Position numbers and translations under genes: made by a program. Below, piece after piece: positions 16,817 to 25,576 of a stretch of 64,000 nucleotides of DNA (within the stretch, counting starts at the first letter, position 1; each line of letters begins with the position of its first letter). A model generated the notes under the pieces. It did no database searches, was not told where the DNA came from, and saw nothing but the letters and a program-made list of their open reading frames with translations. Source of the stretch: Massilibacillus massiliensis (GTDB lineage Bacteria; Bacillota; Negativicutes; FLKF01); the NCBI RefSeq assembly GCF_900086705.1, contig NZ_LT575483.1:1693534-1757533 (forward strand), in the 5' to 3' direction.

Positions 16817-18540
16817 CTATTTTCTTTAAACTCATAAAACTTGTTCGCCCTGTTCTACCAACGATGCTGCTTGCTTTACTCCTCGCCTGGTGCAGTGTTG
16901 CCAGTTCAATTTCTTTGATGGCTGCTGCCGCTTATCTTATCGCCAGCGCGGCCTTGCATCCATTTATTTATGAACTCTCTTTAGCGATTGTCGGCGTACG
17001 TTTTTTCGGTATTTCCCGCGCAATATTTCGCTATACAGAACGATATGTGTCTCACGATGCAACTTTTCAGATTCTGACCAAACTTCGTGTCTGGTGTTAT
17101 CAAAAAATAGAACCACTTGCTCCAGCAAAGCTGAATGAATGGCAAAGTGGCGAAATTTTTAGTCTGCTGATTCATCATATCGACACACTCAAAGACTTTT
17201 ATTTAAGGGTACTTGCACCACCAATTATTGCATTCACAATTCTTGCAGCTCTCGGCGGCATACTCTGCTTTTATATTCCAACCTTAGCGCTCTTATTATC
17301 GATTGCTTTTCTTACCATCGGCATTGCAGTGCCGATGATCATTTACTATTTTAACAAGAGACATTCTGCCATATTGTTAAAAGCGCAAATGCAATTTAAA
17401 TCAAACTGCATTGATCTATTAATCGGCATTACAGAACTCATCGCATTTAATTACAAAACAATTGCAATGCGAAAAATTGCAAACAACTTAGAAGTAGTTG
17501 ATCAACAGCAAAATAAAGTATTCCGCATAAATTCATGTGCTGACGCCAGTGCAAATTTCATCGCAAATTTTACGATTTGGTGTATGCTCATCCTGCTCAT
17601 TCCAATGGTTCATACAGAACAAATCAGTGGTGTAACACTTGCAGTTTTGACTTTAGCACTGCAAAGCAGCTTTGAAGCGGTACTTGTTCTCCCTGCCGTC
17701 TGGCATTACTACGCAGAAAGCATGGCAGCTGCTAAACAGATTTTTCATATAATTGAGAGTGATACACCTGTGCGATCAGTAAAAGCTGAAAAAGATGTTA
17801 CTTTAGATACTAACTTTACACTGGATGTAAAAGAATTAAATTTTTCTTATCCGAATCAAAATCAAGTCCTGCACAATTTGTCCTTCTCATTAAAAAAAGG
17901 CGATAAAATCGCCATTGTTGGTACGAGTGGAGCAGGAAAAAGCACATTGATCAATGTGCTTTTACGTTTTTGGGAATATCAAAGTGGCAGCGTCAAACTA
18001 GGAGATATAGAATATAAGGCAAATCAGCCTGAAAATATCCGGCAGCATTTTAATGTAGTTGCACAGCATACACATATTTTCCATACTACGCTAGAAGAAA
18101 ATCTTCGTCTTGCCAATCCTCATGCTACACCAGACGACATTTCGCGCGTCATTGAGCAAGCAGAACTAAGCGAGTTTGTAAACAGCCTGCCTGATGGATT
18201 ACAAACAAATGTCGGACAAAACGGCAAACTTCTTTCCGGCGGTCAGAGACAAAGGCTCGCCATTGCCAGAGCCCTACTAAGACCCGCACCAATACTTCTT
18301 CTAGACGAACCAACTACCGGCTTAGACGCTATTACCGAAAGAAACATACTGCACACAATTGAACACACCTTAAAGGCGCACACAATTCTGCTCATCACAC
18401 ATCGCTTAGTCGGTCTGGAAAACATGCAGCAAATCTTCGTCATGGAGAATGGAAAATTCGTTGAACAAGGCACATTTCAAGAACTAATGCAGAAACAAGC
18501 AATTTTTTATCAAATGTACAATCATAAAATTGATTTTTAA
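16813..18540 (+). CDS. cydC: CydC subunit of the heterodimeric ABC exporter CydDC
   Basis: The 575-residue partner of CydD starts within the cydD stop (four-base overlap). It has the membrane domain with YLIASAALHPFI and GISRAIFRYTERYVSHDATF, which is typical for CydC, then an ATPase with GTSGAGKST, LSGGQRQR, LLLDEPTTGLD and a switch His in ITHRL. Both ATPase sites look complete. It is last in the operon and is followed at once by a terminator. Confidence 0.94.
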   Translation: MTIFFKLIKLVRPVLPTMLLALLLAWCSVASSISLMAAAAYLIASAALHPFIYELSLAIVGVRFFGISRAIFRYTERYVSHDATFQILTKLRVWCYQKIEPLAPAKLNEWQSGEIFSLLIHHIDTLKDFYLRVLAPPIIAFTILAALGGILCFYIPTLALLLSIAFLTIGIAVPMIIYYFNKRHSAILLKAQMQFKSNCIDLLIGITELIAFNYKTIAMRKIANNLEVVDQQQNKVFRINSCADASANFIANFTIWCMLILLIPMVHTEQISGVTLAVLTLALQSSFEAVLVLPAVWHYYAESMAAAKQIFHIIESDTPVRSVKAEKDVTLDTNFTLDVKELNFSYPNQNQVLHNLSFSLKKGDKIAIVGTSGAGKSTLINVLLRFWEYQSGSVKLGDIEYKANQPENIRQHFNVVAQHTHIFHTTLEENLRLANPHATPDDISRVIEQAELSEFVNSLPDGLQTNVGQNGKLLSGGQRQRLAIARALLRPAPILLLDEPTTGLDAITERNILHTIEHTLKAHTILLITHRLVGLENMQQIFVMENGKFVEQGTFQELMQKQAIFYQMYNHKIDF

Positions 18541-18547
18541 AAAATAT

Positions 18548-18588
18548 AGGGGTGTTGCACTAAGCAAATTAGTGTGGCACCTCTTTTT
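18548..18588 (+). terminator. Terminator of the cydABDC operon
   Basis: AGGGGTGTTGCACTAA pairs with TTAGTGTGGCACCTCT through Watson-Crick and G-U pairs, followed by TTTTTC. Its tail merges into a fragment of repeat family A. Confidence 0.8.
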
Positions 18589-18615
18589 CGTTCTTTTGGG
18601 CAATGCCAAAAGGAC
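18583..18615 (-). repeat. Repeat family A, 33-bp fragment
   Basis: Read on the minus strand this is identical over 33 bases to the first hairpin of copy 1 (6559-6591). Nothing of the rest of the element is present. It directly abuts the cyd terminator. Confidence 0.8.
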
Positions 18616-18680
18616 ACTTACGCATTGATGGATCAACTAAAGGGGGATAAATACGATTTAATACGACAGCCCCTTTGTAT

Positions 18681-20036
18681 TTATTCTTTGATTTTTAGAC
18701 CGCACTCTTCCATTAATTTTTTTGCCTCAACATATTGTGCGATCCCCAAGGCTACTTTTTTTGCATCTTTCATTGCTCGTACAACGGTTGCCGGTCCATG
18801 GACAACGTCGCCACCAGAAAATACACCATGTCTTGTCGTCATACCGTAAGGACGTTCTTTTGTTCTCACAAAGCCACCTTCATTTACCTCAATCCCATGT
18901 GTTGTAGCAATAATGCGTGCAGCTGGCTTTTGACCAATTGCAATAATCACCCGATCTGCCGGAATTGTTTCAAATTCACCTGTTCCAACCACTTTATCCC
19001 CTTGTTTTTCACGAATTTCACATTGGACTCCAGTTACTTTTGTATCGCCAACAAACTTTATCGGACTTTTTAATCCTGTGAAAATAACACCTTCTCTTTT
19101 TGCAACTTCAACCTCAGAAGGTAATGCAGCTATTTTATTTTCCGTCTCACGAAAGACGACAGTTACTTGTGCAGCATTCTCACGTTGTGCCGTTCTCGCA
19201 GCATCCATCGCTACATTTCCGGCGCCAATGATTACAACACGATCTCCGCCGCGAACCGGAATTTCTTCGCGATCAACACTGCCTTGATTTACTAAGGCAA
19301 CCATTTGCAATAAATAGGTGGCTTCCACTACACCAGGTAAATTTTTTCCTTCAATATTTAAATTTTTTGCAACTGAATTTCCTGTTCCAACAAAAACCGC
19401 ATCAAAACCTTGCAGGAAAATATCATCTAATGTTAAATCCTGCCCTACCATAACATTGGTTCTAAATTGCACACCAAGACGTTCAATTTTTTGGATCTCA
19501 CGGCGAACTACTGATTTCGACAAACGAAACGCCGGAATTCCATACATCAAAACGCCCCCGGGCTCTGATTGCGCATCAAAAACGGCTACTTTAAATCCCA
19601 TTTTCGCTAAGTCTCCAGCGACAGTGAGTCCAGCCGGACCTGACCCAATCACCGCAACGCGCCCTTTTTCTTCCCACAATTTTGGCAGCGGCGTAATCTC
19701 CAAATCTCCGTCCATATCTGCGATAAACCGTTCCAGTTTACCGATTTGTATTGCTCGCCCATCTGCATTTAAAACACAAGACCCTTCGCATTGTCGCTCT
19801 CTCGGACATACTCGTCCGCAAACAGCCGGAAGATTACTGCGTCTTGCGATAACCGCACTAGCCTGACCAAGATTCCCATTTGCAAGTTCTCTGATAAACG
19901 CCGGAATTTCGTTTTCAATTGGACATCCCCTTCGACAGGTTGGCTTGACACAATTCAAACAACGTTTTGCTTCAGCAACGGCTTCTTTTAATGTAAAACC
20001 TTTTGCTTTATAAATTTCCATAGTTTTATCATCCAT
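18681..20036 (-). CDS. NADPH-dependent glutamate synthase small-subunit-like oxidoreductase
   Basis: The 451-residue protein has the N-terminal iron-sulfur region with RCLNCVKPTCRRGCPIENE and CGRVCPRERQCEGSC, a FAD-binding GSGPAGLTVAGDLAKMG and an NADPH-binding GAGNVAMDAARTAQR. This architecture is shared by GltD, the stand-alone archaeal/clostridial GltA, and NfnB/SudA, which pairs with a ferredoxin-NAD reductase-like subunit. No such partner or glutamate synthase large subunit is adjacent, so a single-gene GltA-like enzyme is the best call. An AGGGGC site lies before the ATG. Confidence 0.85.
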   Translation of the reverse strand: MDDKTMEIYKAKGFTLKEAVAEAKRCLNCVKPTCRRGCPIENEIPAFIRELANGNLGQASAVIARRSNLPAVCGRVCPRERQCEGSCVLNADGRAIQIGKLERFIADMDGDLEITPLPKLWEEKGRVAVIGSGPAGLTVAGDLAKMGFKVAVFDAQSEPGGVLMYGIPAFRLSKSVVRREIQKIERLGVQFRTNVMVGQDLTLDDIFLQGFDAVFVGTGNSVAKNLNIEGKNLPGVVEATYLLQMVALVNQGSVDREEIPVRGGDRVVIIGAGNVAMDAARTAQRENAAQVTVVFRETENKIAALPSEVEVAKREGVIFTGLKSPIKFVGDTKVTGVQCEIREKQGDKVVGTGEFETIPADRVIIAIGQKPAARIIATTHGIEVNEGGFVRTKERPYGMTTRHGVFSGGDVVHGPATVVRAMKDAKKVALGIAQYVEAKKLMEECGLKIKE

Positions 20037-20635
20037 ATTTCATGCCCCTATTCCTTAAAAGTCAGTCTACATTTTTACAAAGTCATAAATAATAACAATG
20101 AAATTATAAATTACAGACATCATTATAGCATTGTTTTCTTTAAATAACTAGATGAAAACGTATAAAAATGCAAGTTATTTTGTGAACTTATTCATTTTGG
20201 GAAAAATTTAACATACTTTTTAATTGAAATAATAATTATAATATTTAAACAATTTAATAATATACAAGAATCCAAGTATTTTTATCCGCTCTTTTAAATC
20301 AATGATATCAACTATGCATTGATCTTGTATTAAAAAACAATCGCCTTTTATCTTCATTTCAGCTATAGATTCTTATACGATTTATTTTTGAATAATTATT
20401 CATACACCTCATATTCATTTATTATCATGCACAATTATAAAATCAAATGAAACTTTATATCGACTGCAGGCAAACATTGACTAGAATCGACTCAAATCAA
20501 TGCTCTGTTTTCGCAACAGCTTTTGAGCAAAAATTTAAAACTAAAATGACTTGCGTTATTTACTTTTGCTAAAATGCTGTGATTGTATTATGATATAATT
20601 TATTGAGTACACTATTTGCACAGGAGTGATTTTAT
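20037..20635. other. AT-rich intergenic gap, nothing recognised
   Basis: About 600 bases separate two divergent genes. I see no coding frame, no repeat copy and no strong hairpin. A TATAAT at 20594-20599 is a plausible -10 for the plus-strand gene at 20636, but no matching -35 is at the right distance. Confidence 0.5.
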
Positions 20636-21343
20636 ATGAATACAGCACAATTTGATGAACTTGTTCATCTTGTTATGGAAAGCAAACTAAAACCACCGCA
20701 TTTTTTATTTCATGGCGGTTATGATGATTGGCATACACGTGCCAGATTAGCACACTTTCTTGCTATGCCCGACTTCAACAAAACCGATGAGGCCGTTGAA
20801 CTTTTCAAAACAATTGTTGAGGCCGAAGTAGATGAAGAAAATTCTGAAGATGTTGAAGAAAAAGTCTTTGCTTTGCAACGTCTTAGTACGTGTTTACGCA
20901 CACAAAAAGATCAGTTGGAGAACGCTCTGAATTACATAAATTTAGCCATAGAATTGGCTGAAAGCACAGATTTTTTATATAAATACGTTTTACGCGGGGA
21001 ACTGTGGGCAGACCGTTGGGTTACACTCCATATGCAAAAGAAAACTGATGTTGCAATTGATGAAGTAAATGAAAAAATCGAAGTTTATGAATCCATTCCA
21101 ATTCATCATAACAGCTATCTTTATTTCGCCTATCGTTTCAAAGCACAAATCGCCGGTGCAAACGGCACGACCTTAATTGCAAAAGATTTCATGCACAAAG
21201 CACTTTCTTTTATGGAAATAGAAGAGTCCTTTAAGGAAGGTTTAGAAGTCGCATTCTCTGCAACACATGACAATGCCTCTTGGATTTTAAGCGATATTGA
21301 TAAAGCAACGCCATCGATTGATCAATGCAATTGGGATATTTGA
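20636..21343 (+). CDS. Unknown TPR-like helical protein
   Basis: The 235-residue protein is acidic, soluble and helical. Segments such as ALQRLSTCLRTQKDQLENALNYINLAIELAES look like tetratricopeptide-type helix pairs, but no strict repeat is visible. HFLFHGGYDDWHTRARLAHFLA at the N-terminus is unusual and His/Trp-rich. I cannot assign a function. A CAGGAG site precedes the ATG, so it is a real gene. It stands alone between a gap and a repeat. Confidence 0.6.
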   Translation: MNTAQFDELVHLVMESKLKPPHFLFHGGYDDWHTRARLAHFLAMPDFNKTDEAVELFKTIVEAEVDEENSEDVEEKVFALQRLSTCLRTQKDQLENALNYINLAIELAESTDFLYKYVLRGELWADRWVTLHMQKKTDVAIDEVNEKIEVYESIPIHHNSYLYFAYRFKAQIAGANGTTLIAKDFMHKALSFMEIEESFKEGLEVAFSATHDNASWILSDIDKATPSIDQCNWDI

Positions 21344-21360
21344 AAAAGACTTACAAATTG

Positions 21361-21426
21361 GGACAGATAGGTCGCGGGTCGGCGATAAGCATTCATCTTC
21401 GTACTAGTTTATCAGTGGAACCGGTT
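21361..21426 (-). repeat. Repeat family B, internally deleted copy
   Basis: On the minus strand it starts like the long copies (CCGGTTCCACTGATAAACTAGTACGAAGAT) and then jumps straight to their last 40 bases (GAATGCTTATCGCCGACCCG to CTATCTGTCC). The central hairpin is missing. The 3' part is closest to the copy at 44790. Confidence 0.8.
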
Positions 21427-21466
21427 TAGCTATTTTGCGGTAATGACAAAAGAAAAGCATATAATT

Positions 21467-21515
21467 TAGGGGATACACTAAGACTTTTGTAAACAAAACC
21501 TTAGTGTATCCCCTT
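21467..21515. terminator. Bidirectional terminator downstream of exonuclease III
   Basis: A stem of about 15 bases, AGGGGATACACTAAG with CTTAGTGTATCCCCT, is followed by TTTATAA on the plus strand. It serves the minus-strand gene stopping at 21529 and possibly the plus-strand gene stopping at 21343. Confidence 0.8.
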
Positions 21516-21528
21516 TATAATTTCATTC

Positions 21529-22284
21529 TCAAAATATTTCTAAACTAACCGGACAGTGGTCACTCCCCAACATATCATCATGGATACTAGCTTGCCGGAT
21601 GCGATCTTTGATTTGATCGGAAACGAGGAAATAATCAATTCTCCACCCTGCATTATTCGCGCGTGCTTGCCGCATATAAGACCACCAACTATAGATGCCA
21701 GTTTTATCGGGATATAAATAACGAAAACTATCTGTAAAGCCAGCATTCAATAAAATCGTCATTTTTTCTCGTTCCTCATCCGTAAATCCCGCATTACGAC
21801 GGTTGCTTTGTGGATTTTTCAGATCAATTTCCTGATGTGCAACATTTAAATCTCCACAAACAATCACCGGTTTTTTCTCGTCTAAAGCCTTCAAATATGA
21901 ACGAAAATCATCTTCCCACTGCATTCTATAAGCGAGACGCTCCAGTTCTCGCTTGGAATTCGGTGTATACACTGTAACTAAATAGAATGTGTCAAATTCC
22001 AGTGTAATTACACGACCTTCTTGATCATGTTCTTCTATACCTAAACCATATTGAACATTGATCGGCGTATGTTTCGTAAATACAGCTGTACCTGAATACC
22101 CTTTTTTAACGGCACTATTCCAATATTGCTGATAGCCGTCAAGATGAACTTCTGCCTGTCCTTGCTGCATTTTGGTTTCTTGTAAACAAAAAATATCCGC
22201 ATTGAGCGTTTGAAAAACTTCCATAAAGTTTTTTCCCAAACAAGCTCTAAGTCCATTTACATTCCAAGATATCATTTTCACCAT
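21529..22284 (-). CDS. xth: Exodeoxyribonuclease III (class II AP endonuclease)
   Basis: The protein has all ExoIII motifs in order: ISWNVNGLRA, CLQETKMQ with the metal-binding Glu, TVYTPNS, CGDLNVAHQEIDL, AGFTDSFR, YSWWSYM, WRIDYFLVS and the catalytic SDHCPVSL. It cuts DNA at abasic sites in base-excision repair. Length (about 251) is normal. The start is taken as the ATG at 22284 with GGGAAG five bases upstream; a GTG two codons earlier would be too close to that site. It is a single gene with its own terminator. Confidence 0.95.
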   Translation of the reverse strand: MVKMISWNVNGLRACLGKNFMEVFQTLNADIFCLQETKMQQGQAEVHLDGYQQYWNSAVKKGYSGTAVFTKHTPINVQYGLGIEEHDQEGRVITLEFDTFYLVTVYTPNSKRELERLAYRMQWEDDFRSYLKALDEKKPVIVCGDLNVAHQEIDLKNPQSNRRNAGFTDEEREKMTILLNAGFTDSFRYLYPDKTGIYSWWSYMRQARANNAGWRIDYFLVSDQIKDRIRQASIHDDMLGSDHCPVSLEIF

Positions 22285-22317
22285 GCACACTTCCCTTCAT
22301 TTTCGACCTGACTTATA

Positions 22318-23178
22318 TTATTTTAACCACGCGTTTATTTTAGAAAATACTTTTGTTGCATTATCATAAAACACGGCCTGCTGATGTTCCTCTGGAATCA
22401 GTCGTTTTATCAACTCTACATAATTTTGCATATTCACCAATGGCCAATCTGAACCATACATAATTTTGTCGTACCGCGATAAATACGTAAGCCATGTTTT
22501 TATTTGCTCTAAATAACCGTGATAATTTTCATAAAACCAATCTACAGAAAATTTACCCTCAGCCAGACCTGATAAATCAATATAAACATTCGGATTTTTT
22601 TTCGCCACTTCCGTAGCATCCACAATCCATGGATTTCCATAATGCGCCATAACAAAACGAACACGCGGGAAGTTTACCGCAACCTCATCAACAGTCAAAG
22701 GATGAGAGTATTTTAACAATCCAGCAGCATTTGCAGTATCTCCCGTATGAATAACGACAGGAATATCATACTGTTCCGCCAAGGTATAAAAAGGATGATA
22801 TACAGGATCATTCACATGAAAATGCTGATATCCGGCATATACTTTTAAACCGACAACATCTGTATCTTTCACTCTCGCTTCAAATGCTTGAAGACTTTCT
22901 TGCGCATTTTCTTTTGTAATCGCAGCTGTATCAATCCCCAGACACTGTACTAAAAATTTCGGATGTGATACTTTGCCGAAATTTATCGTAAGTGGATAAC
23001 TGATCTGTTGATTATTGTCTTTGCCATCAACCCCCATACCAATTCCCAAAACAATATTTTGTTCATGAAAAACATGTTGTAAATGTTCTAATGTATCTAA
23101 ATGACCTGCATTTAACGCCGTATTTTTAAAATGCGGTGTTGCAGAAAAATGTAAATGTGCATCAATAATTTTCATCAT
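22318..23178 (-). CDS. Amidohydrolase-family metal-dependent hydrolase
   Basis: The 286-residue TIM-barrel protein has the metal-binding DAHLHF at its start, VVIHTGDTAN and FVMAHYGNPW with later His ligands, and the Asp in MYGSDWPL. This is the amidohydrolase-2 (COG2159) group, which includes decarboxylases and lactonases, so the substrate is open. Two ATGs in tandem follow AGAAGG; either could start. It runs toward exonuclease III, 33 bp away, and may be co-transcribed. Confidence 0.8.
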   Translation of the reverse strand: MMKIIDAHLHFSATPHFKNTALNAGHLDTLEHLQHVFHEQNIVLGIGMGVDGKDNNQQISYPLTINFGKVSHPKFLVQCLGIDTAAITKENAQESLQAFEARVKDTDVVGLKVYAGYQHFHVNDPVYHPFYTLAEQYDIPVVIHTGDTANAAGLLKYSHPLTVDEVAVNFPRVRFVMAHYGNPWIVDATEVAKKNPNVYIDLSGLAEGKFSVDWFYENYHGYLEQIKTWLTYLSRYDKIMYGSDWPLVNMQNYVELIKRLIPEEHQQAVFYDNATKVFSKINAWLK

Positions 23179-23381
23179 GTTGCCTTCTTTCAGTTTGCTC
23201 TTTACTGTTTTTATTATAACATATGGATGAAAAATGTAGCATGTATTTGCAGTGCATGCTACGAATGTTTAGTTTCTATAGTCTACATAAATTTTATATT
23301 TACATAATATTTTTATAAGGAAGAAAGTGTACTTAGTAAGATTTTATTTATATAGCCTTAGTGTATCCATAATACGAAGAT

Positions 23382-23733
23382 GTACTTTTGGCATCGCCTC
23401 AAAAGTACCAAAAAGATGAGTACATTGACTAGGTTAAACTTTTGGTTATCTTACGTATCTTTTTCTGACTTGCTTCGTTGTCGTCATCTTACATATATCC
23501 GATATGCGCGACGCCTCCGCCTAGCAAGACAAAAAAATCTCCGCAATCTAACCTTAAATTTCAACCTAGTCAATGTACTAGCCTCAAGCCTCCAAAACCC
23601 TTGAAAAAAGAGCAACTTACTAAAATCCTGAACTCGCTACGCTCAGACAAACGGATTTCTTTACGTAAGTTGCTCTTTTTTCATCCTTCGGAACGTGTTT
23701 TTCCGGAAAAGGCCGGGAACGAAAACAAAAACT
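23382..23733 (+). repeat. Dispersed structured repeat, family A, copy 2 (with nested insert)
   Basis: It matches copy 1 at 6559-6746 but is interrupted at about 23417-23581 by another palindromic element. Its first hairpin is perfect (GTACTTTTGG and CAAAAGTAC). Its main stem is also perfect over 18 bases (GAAAAAAGAGCAACTTAC with its complement). The loop and the downstream CATCCTTCGGAACGT and TTTTTCCGGAAAAGGCCG blocks match copy 1. Confidence 0.8.
23417..23581. repeat. Palindromic element C nested inside repeat A copy 2
   Basis: The ends GAGTACATTGACTAGGTT and AACCTAGTCAATGTACTA are inverted repeats, and the arms continue to pair imperfectly for about 45 bases to GACTTGCT/AGCAAGAC. Removing it restores a sequence close to copy 1 (AAAAAG then CTAG-CC-AAGCCTCC). 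On the minus strand its hinge and centre (GCTAGGCG, AGGCGTCG, GATGACGAC, AACGAAGCA) resemble the core of family B. Confidence 0.7.
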
Positions 23734-23770
23734 GCCGCATTAAAATGCGACAGTCAGACTGTAGACAAAG

Positions 23771-23802
23771 TAACGTATATTCACAAAAGTGAATATACGT
23801 TA
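23771..23802. terminator. Perfect hairpin between repeats A and B, probable rsmA terminator
   Basis: TAACGTATATTCAC pairs perfectly with GTGAATATACGTTA around AAAA. For minus-strand transcripts leaving rsmA the stem is followed by CTTTGTCT, a weak U tail. It directly adjoins the left end of repeat B copy 1. Confidence 0.55.
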
Positions 23803-23803
23803 C

Positions 23804-23979
23804 TAAAATCCGTTCCACTTATAATTAGTACGAAGATAGGTCGCCGGTTGGCGAGAAGTGTTCAGCTGCTAGGCGCAGCCAGAAGTTGCGAAGGAGTCGT
23901 ACTCATGTACGTCGACGAGCAGCATCTGGCGGCAACGACGCAGATGGGCGCTTATCGCCAACCCGCTACCTATCTGTCC
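23804..23979 (+). repeat. Dispersed palindromic repeat, family B, copy 1
   Basis: About 175 bases that fold into one long hairpin. The outer arms are AGATAGGT..GCCGGTTGGCGA and their complement near CGCCAACCCGCTACCTATCT. The inner arm CCAGAAGTTGC pairs with GCAGCATCTGG. The tip GGAGTCGTACTC..GTACGTCGACGAG is the same in the copy at 44790. It fills the gap just past the rsmA stop. A short open frame across it is a shadow of the palindrome. Confidence 0.85.
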
Positions 23980-23985
23980 CCTAGA

Positions 23986-24828
23986 TTACTTAATTTGATT
24001 CGCAATCGCCGCAAATTCCTGCAAACTTAGGGTTTCACCACGTCTAGTCCCATCAATATCTGCTTTGTCGATTGCCATTTTTATTGTTTCGACTGGAATT
24101 CCCATCGTTTTTAATGCATTGTTCAGCGTTTTACGACGTTGGGAAAACGCTGCTTTGACTACACGAAAAAACATTTTTTCACTTTCAACCTCTACCGCTG
24201 GCTGCGTACGCACATCACAGCAGATCACAACGGAATCCACCGCAGGGGAAGGAATAAATGATTTTGGCGGAACGTCTGCTACAATTTTGGGTTCCGTGTA
24301 ATATTGCACAGCCACCGACAACGCACCATAATCTTTTTTACCCGGTTTAGCGACCATGCGATCGGCCACTTCTTTTTGCACCATTGTAACGAGTTTTGTC
24401 ACTGGCAAACGCTGTTCTAAAAGTGCCATAATGATCGGCGTTGTAATATAATACGGTAAATTCGCAACAACCTTAAATTGTGCACTCTGCACAATCTCAG
24501 GAATATTGACTTTCAAAATATCTCCATGCACGATGCGAACATTTTCATAGCCTTCTAAAGTCTTTGCCAATACTTCTGGGAGCCTGTTATCAATCTCAAC
24601 AGCAACTACATTTGCCTTAGCTTCGGCTAATGCTTGCGTCAATGTCCCAATTCCCGGACCGATCTCAAGTACCGTCTCCCCTTCTTGAATATCTGCAGCA
24701 TCCACGATATCATGGACGATGCTCTCATCAATCAAAAAGTTTTGCCCTAATTTTTTGCTCATATGAATATCAAATGTTTTTAATATATGTTTTGTCACTT
24801 CGCGTTTTGCGATTGTAGGCTGGATCAT
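23986..24828 (-). CDS. rsmA: 16S rRNA dimethyladenosine transferase
   Basis: The 280-residue protein has the KsgA opening KKLGQNFLIDESIVHDIVDAA, the SAM-binding LEIGPGIGTLTQALAE, VVAVEIDNRL and the catalytic VVANLPYYITTPIIM. It methylates two adjacent adenines at the 3' end of 16S rRNA. Its start overlaps the rnmV stop by four bases, so the two are translated together, as in Bacillus. Confidence 0.97.
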   Translation of the reverse strand: MIQPTIAKREVTKHILKTFDIHMSKKLGQNFLIDESIVHDIVDAADIQEGETVLEIGPGIGTLTQALAEAKANVVAVEIDNRLPEVLAKTLEGYENVRIVHGDILKVNIPEIVQSAQFKVVANLPYYITTPIIMALLEQRLPVTKLVTMVQKEVADRMVAKPGKKDYGALSVAVQYYTEPKIVADVPPKSFIPSPAVDSVVICCDVRTQPAVEVESEKMFFRVVKAAFSQRRKTLNNALKTMGIPVETIKMAIDKADIDGTRRGETLSLQEFAAIANQIK

Positions 24829-25388
24829 TCAGTCGTAATCTCCTCTGCTATCTCGGCATCCAAAACAGTTACCGCACGAGTAAACTCTGCTTTGGTGACA
24901 CCATAATGATTTAATCTTCTCAAAAAAGTTTTAGCATTTGCGTAACCAATCCCTAAAACTGCACCAACTTTTGCTCGCCTTTGTGTTGCATCGTCCATTC
25001 CGCTTAAACCTGCCGCGATTAAGTCGGCTGCTGTAAAAAGCTGTGTCGGTGTCCATTCTAAATACCGCACCTTTTCCAAGGCTGCCCGAATTGCATTTGG
25101 CGAAGCCTGCTCTATACCAATGTCGTTATTGGCTGTTGCTTCCTCTTTTGGTACAAAAGCATGTTTGGCATTCGGAAAACGTTTACTAAGAAATCTGCGG
25201 ATTCTCTCTCCAGCACCATCCGGATCTGTCATGATAATAATACCACGCTTTTCATAGGCTTGCCGTATATCTTCAATCATATACGGTTTTAAGCTAAAGC
25301 CACCCGTTATGATACAATCCGCCTCTACAGCCTTACGGATTGCGACCACATCTTGTTTGCCCTCTACTACCAGAACCTCTTTTATCAT
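24825..25388 (-). CDS. rnmV: Ribonuclease M5
   Basis: The 187-residue protein begins with a Toprim domain (VLVVEGKQDVVAIRKAV, then IIIMTDPDGAGERIRRFLSKRFP) and ends with the M5-specific domain (LSGMDDATQRRAKVGAVLGIGYANAKTFLRRLNHYGVT). It matures the 5S rRNA ends. The Toprim Glu and DxD residues are intact. It is upstream of and overlaps rsmA. Confidence 0.95.
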   Translation of the reverse strand: MIKEVLVVEGKQDVVAIRKAVEADCIITGGFSLKPYMIEDIRQAYEKRGIIIMTDPDGAGERIRRFLSKRFPNAKHAFVPKEEATANNDIGIEQASPNAIRAALEKVRYLEWTPTQLFTAADLIAAGLSGMDDATQRRAKVGAVLGIGYANAKTFLRRLNHYGVTKAEFTRAVTVLDAEIAEEITTE

Positions 25389-25530
25389 TTTAAAACCTAC
25401 TATCCCTTAAATTCATGTTTATATCTATAAGTAAGTACGATGTTCTCCATCTATGACGATACATATAAACAGATAAAAGCTATACCTGTCAAATTCCACT
25501 TCATTATTTTAACATGCAAAGACGCGTAAC

Positions 25531-25572
25531 ACAAACAAAGAGCTGCCGCAAAATTTCTTTTGGGCAGCCCCG
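25531..25572 (-). terminator. Terminator of the YabE-like gene
   Basis: GAGCTGCC and GGCAGCCC pair over at least six bases around a 15-base loop; on the minus strand the stem is followed by CTTTGTTTGTG. Confidence 0.6.
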
Positions 25573-25576
25573 TCTT

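Noticed and set aside
18575-18591. TGGCAC followed by TTTTTCG, resembling a -24/-12 sigma-54 promoter
   Set aside because: It is part of the cyd terminator stem, lacks the GC of the -12 element and has no plus-strand gene downstream.
23695-24030. Open plus-strand frame of 111 codons over repeat B copy 1
   Set aside because: It runs through a palindromic repeat and into the antisense of rsmA; no ribosome site and no conserved frame in the other copy.
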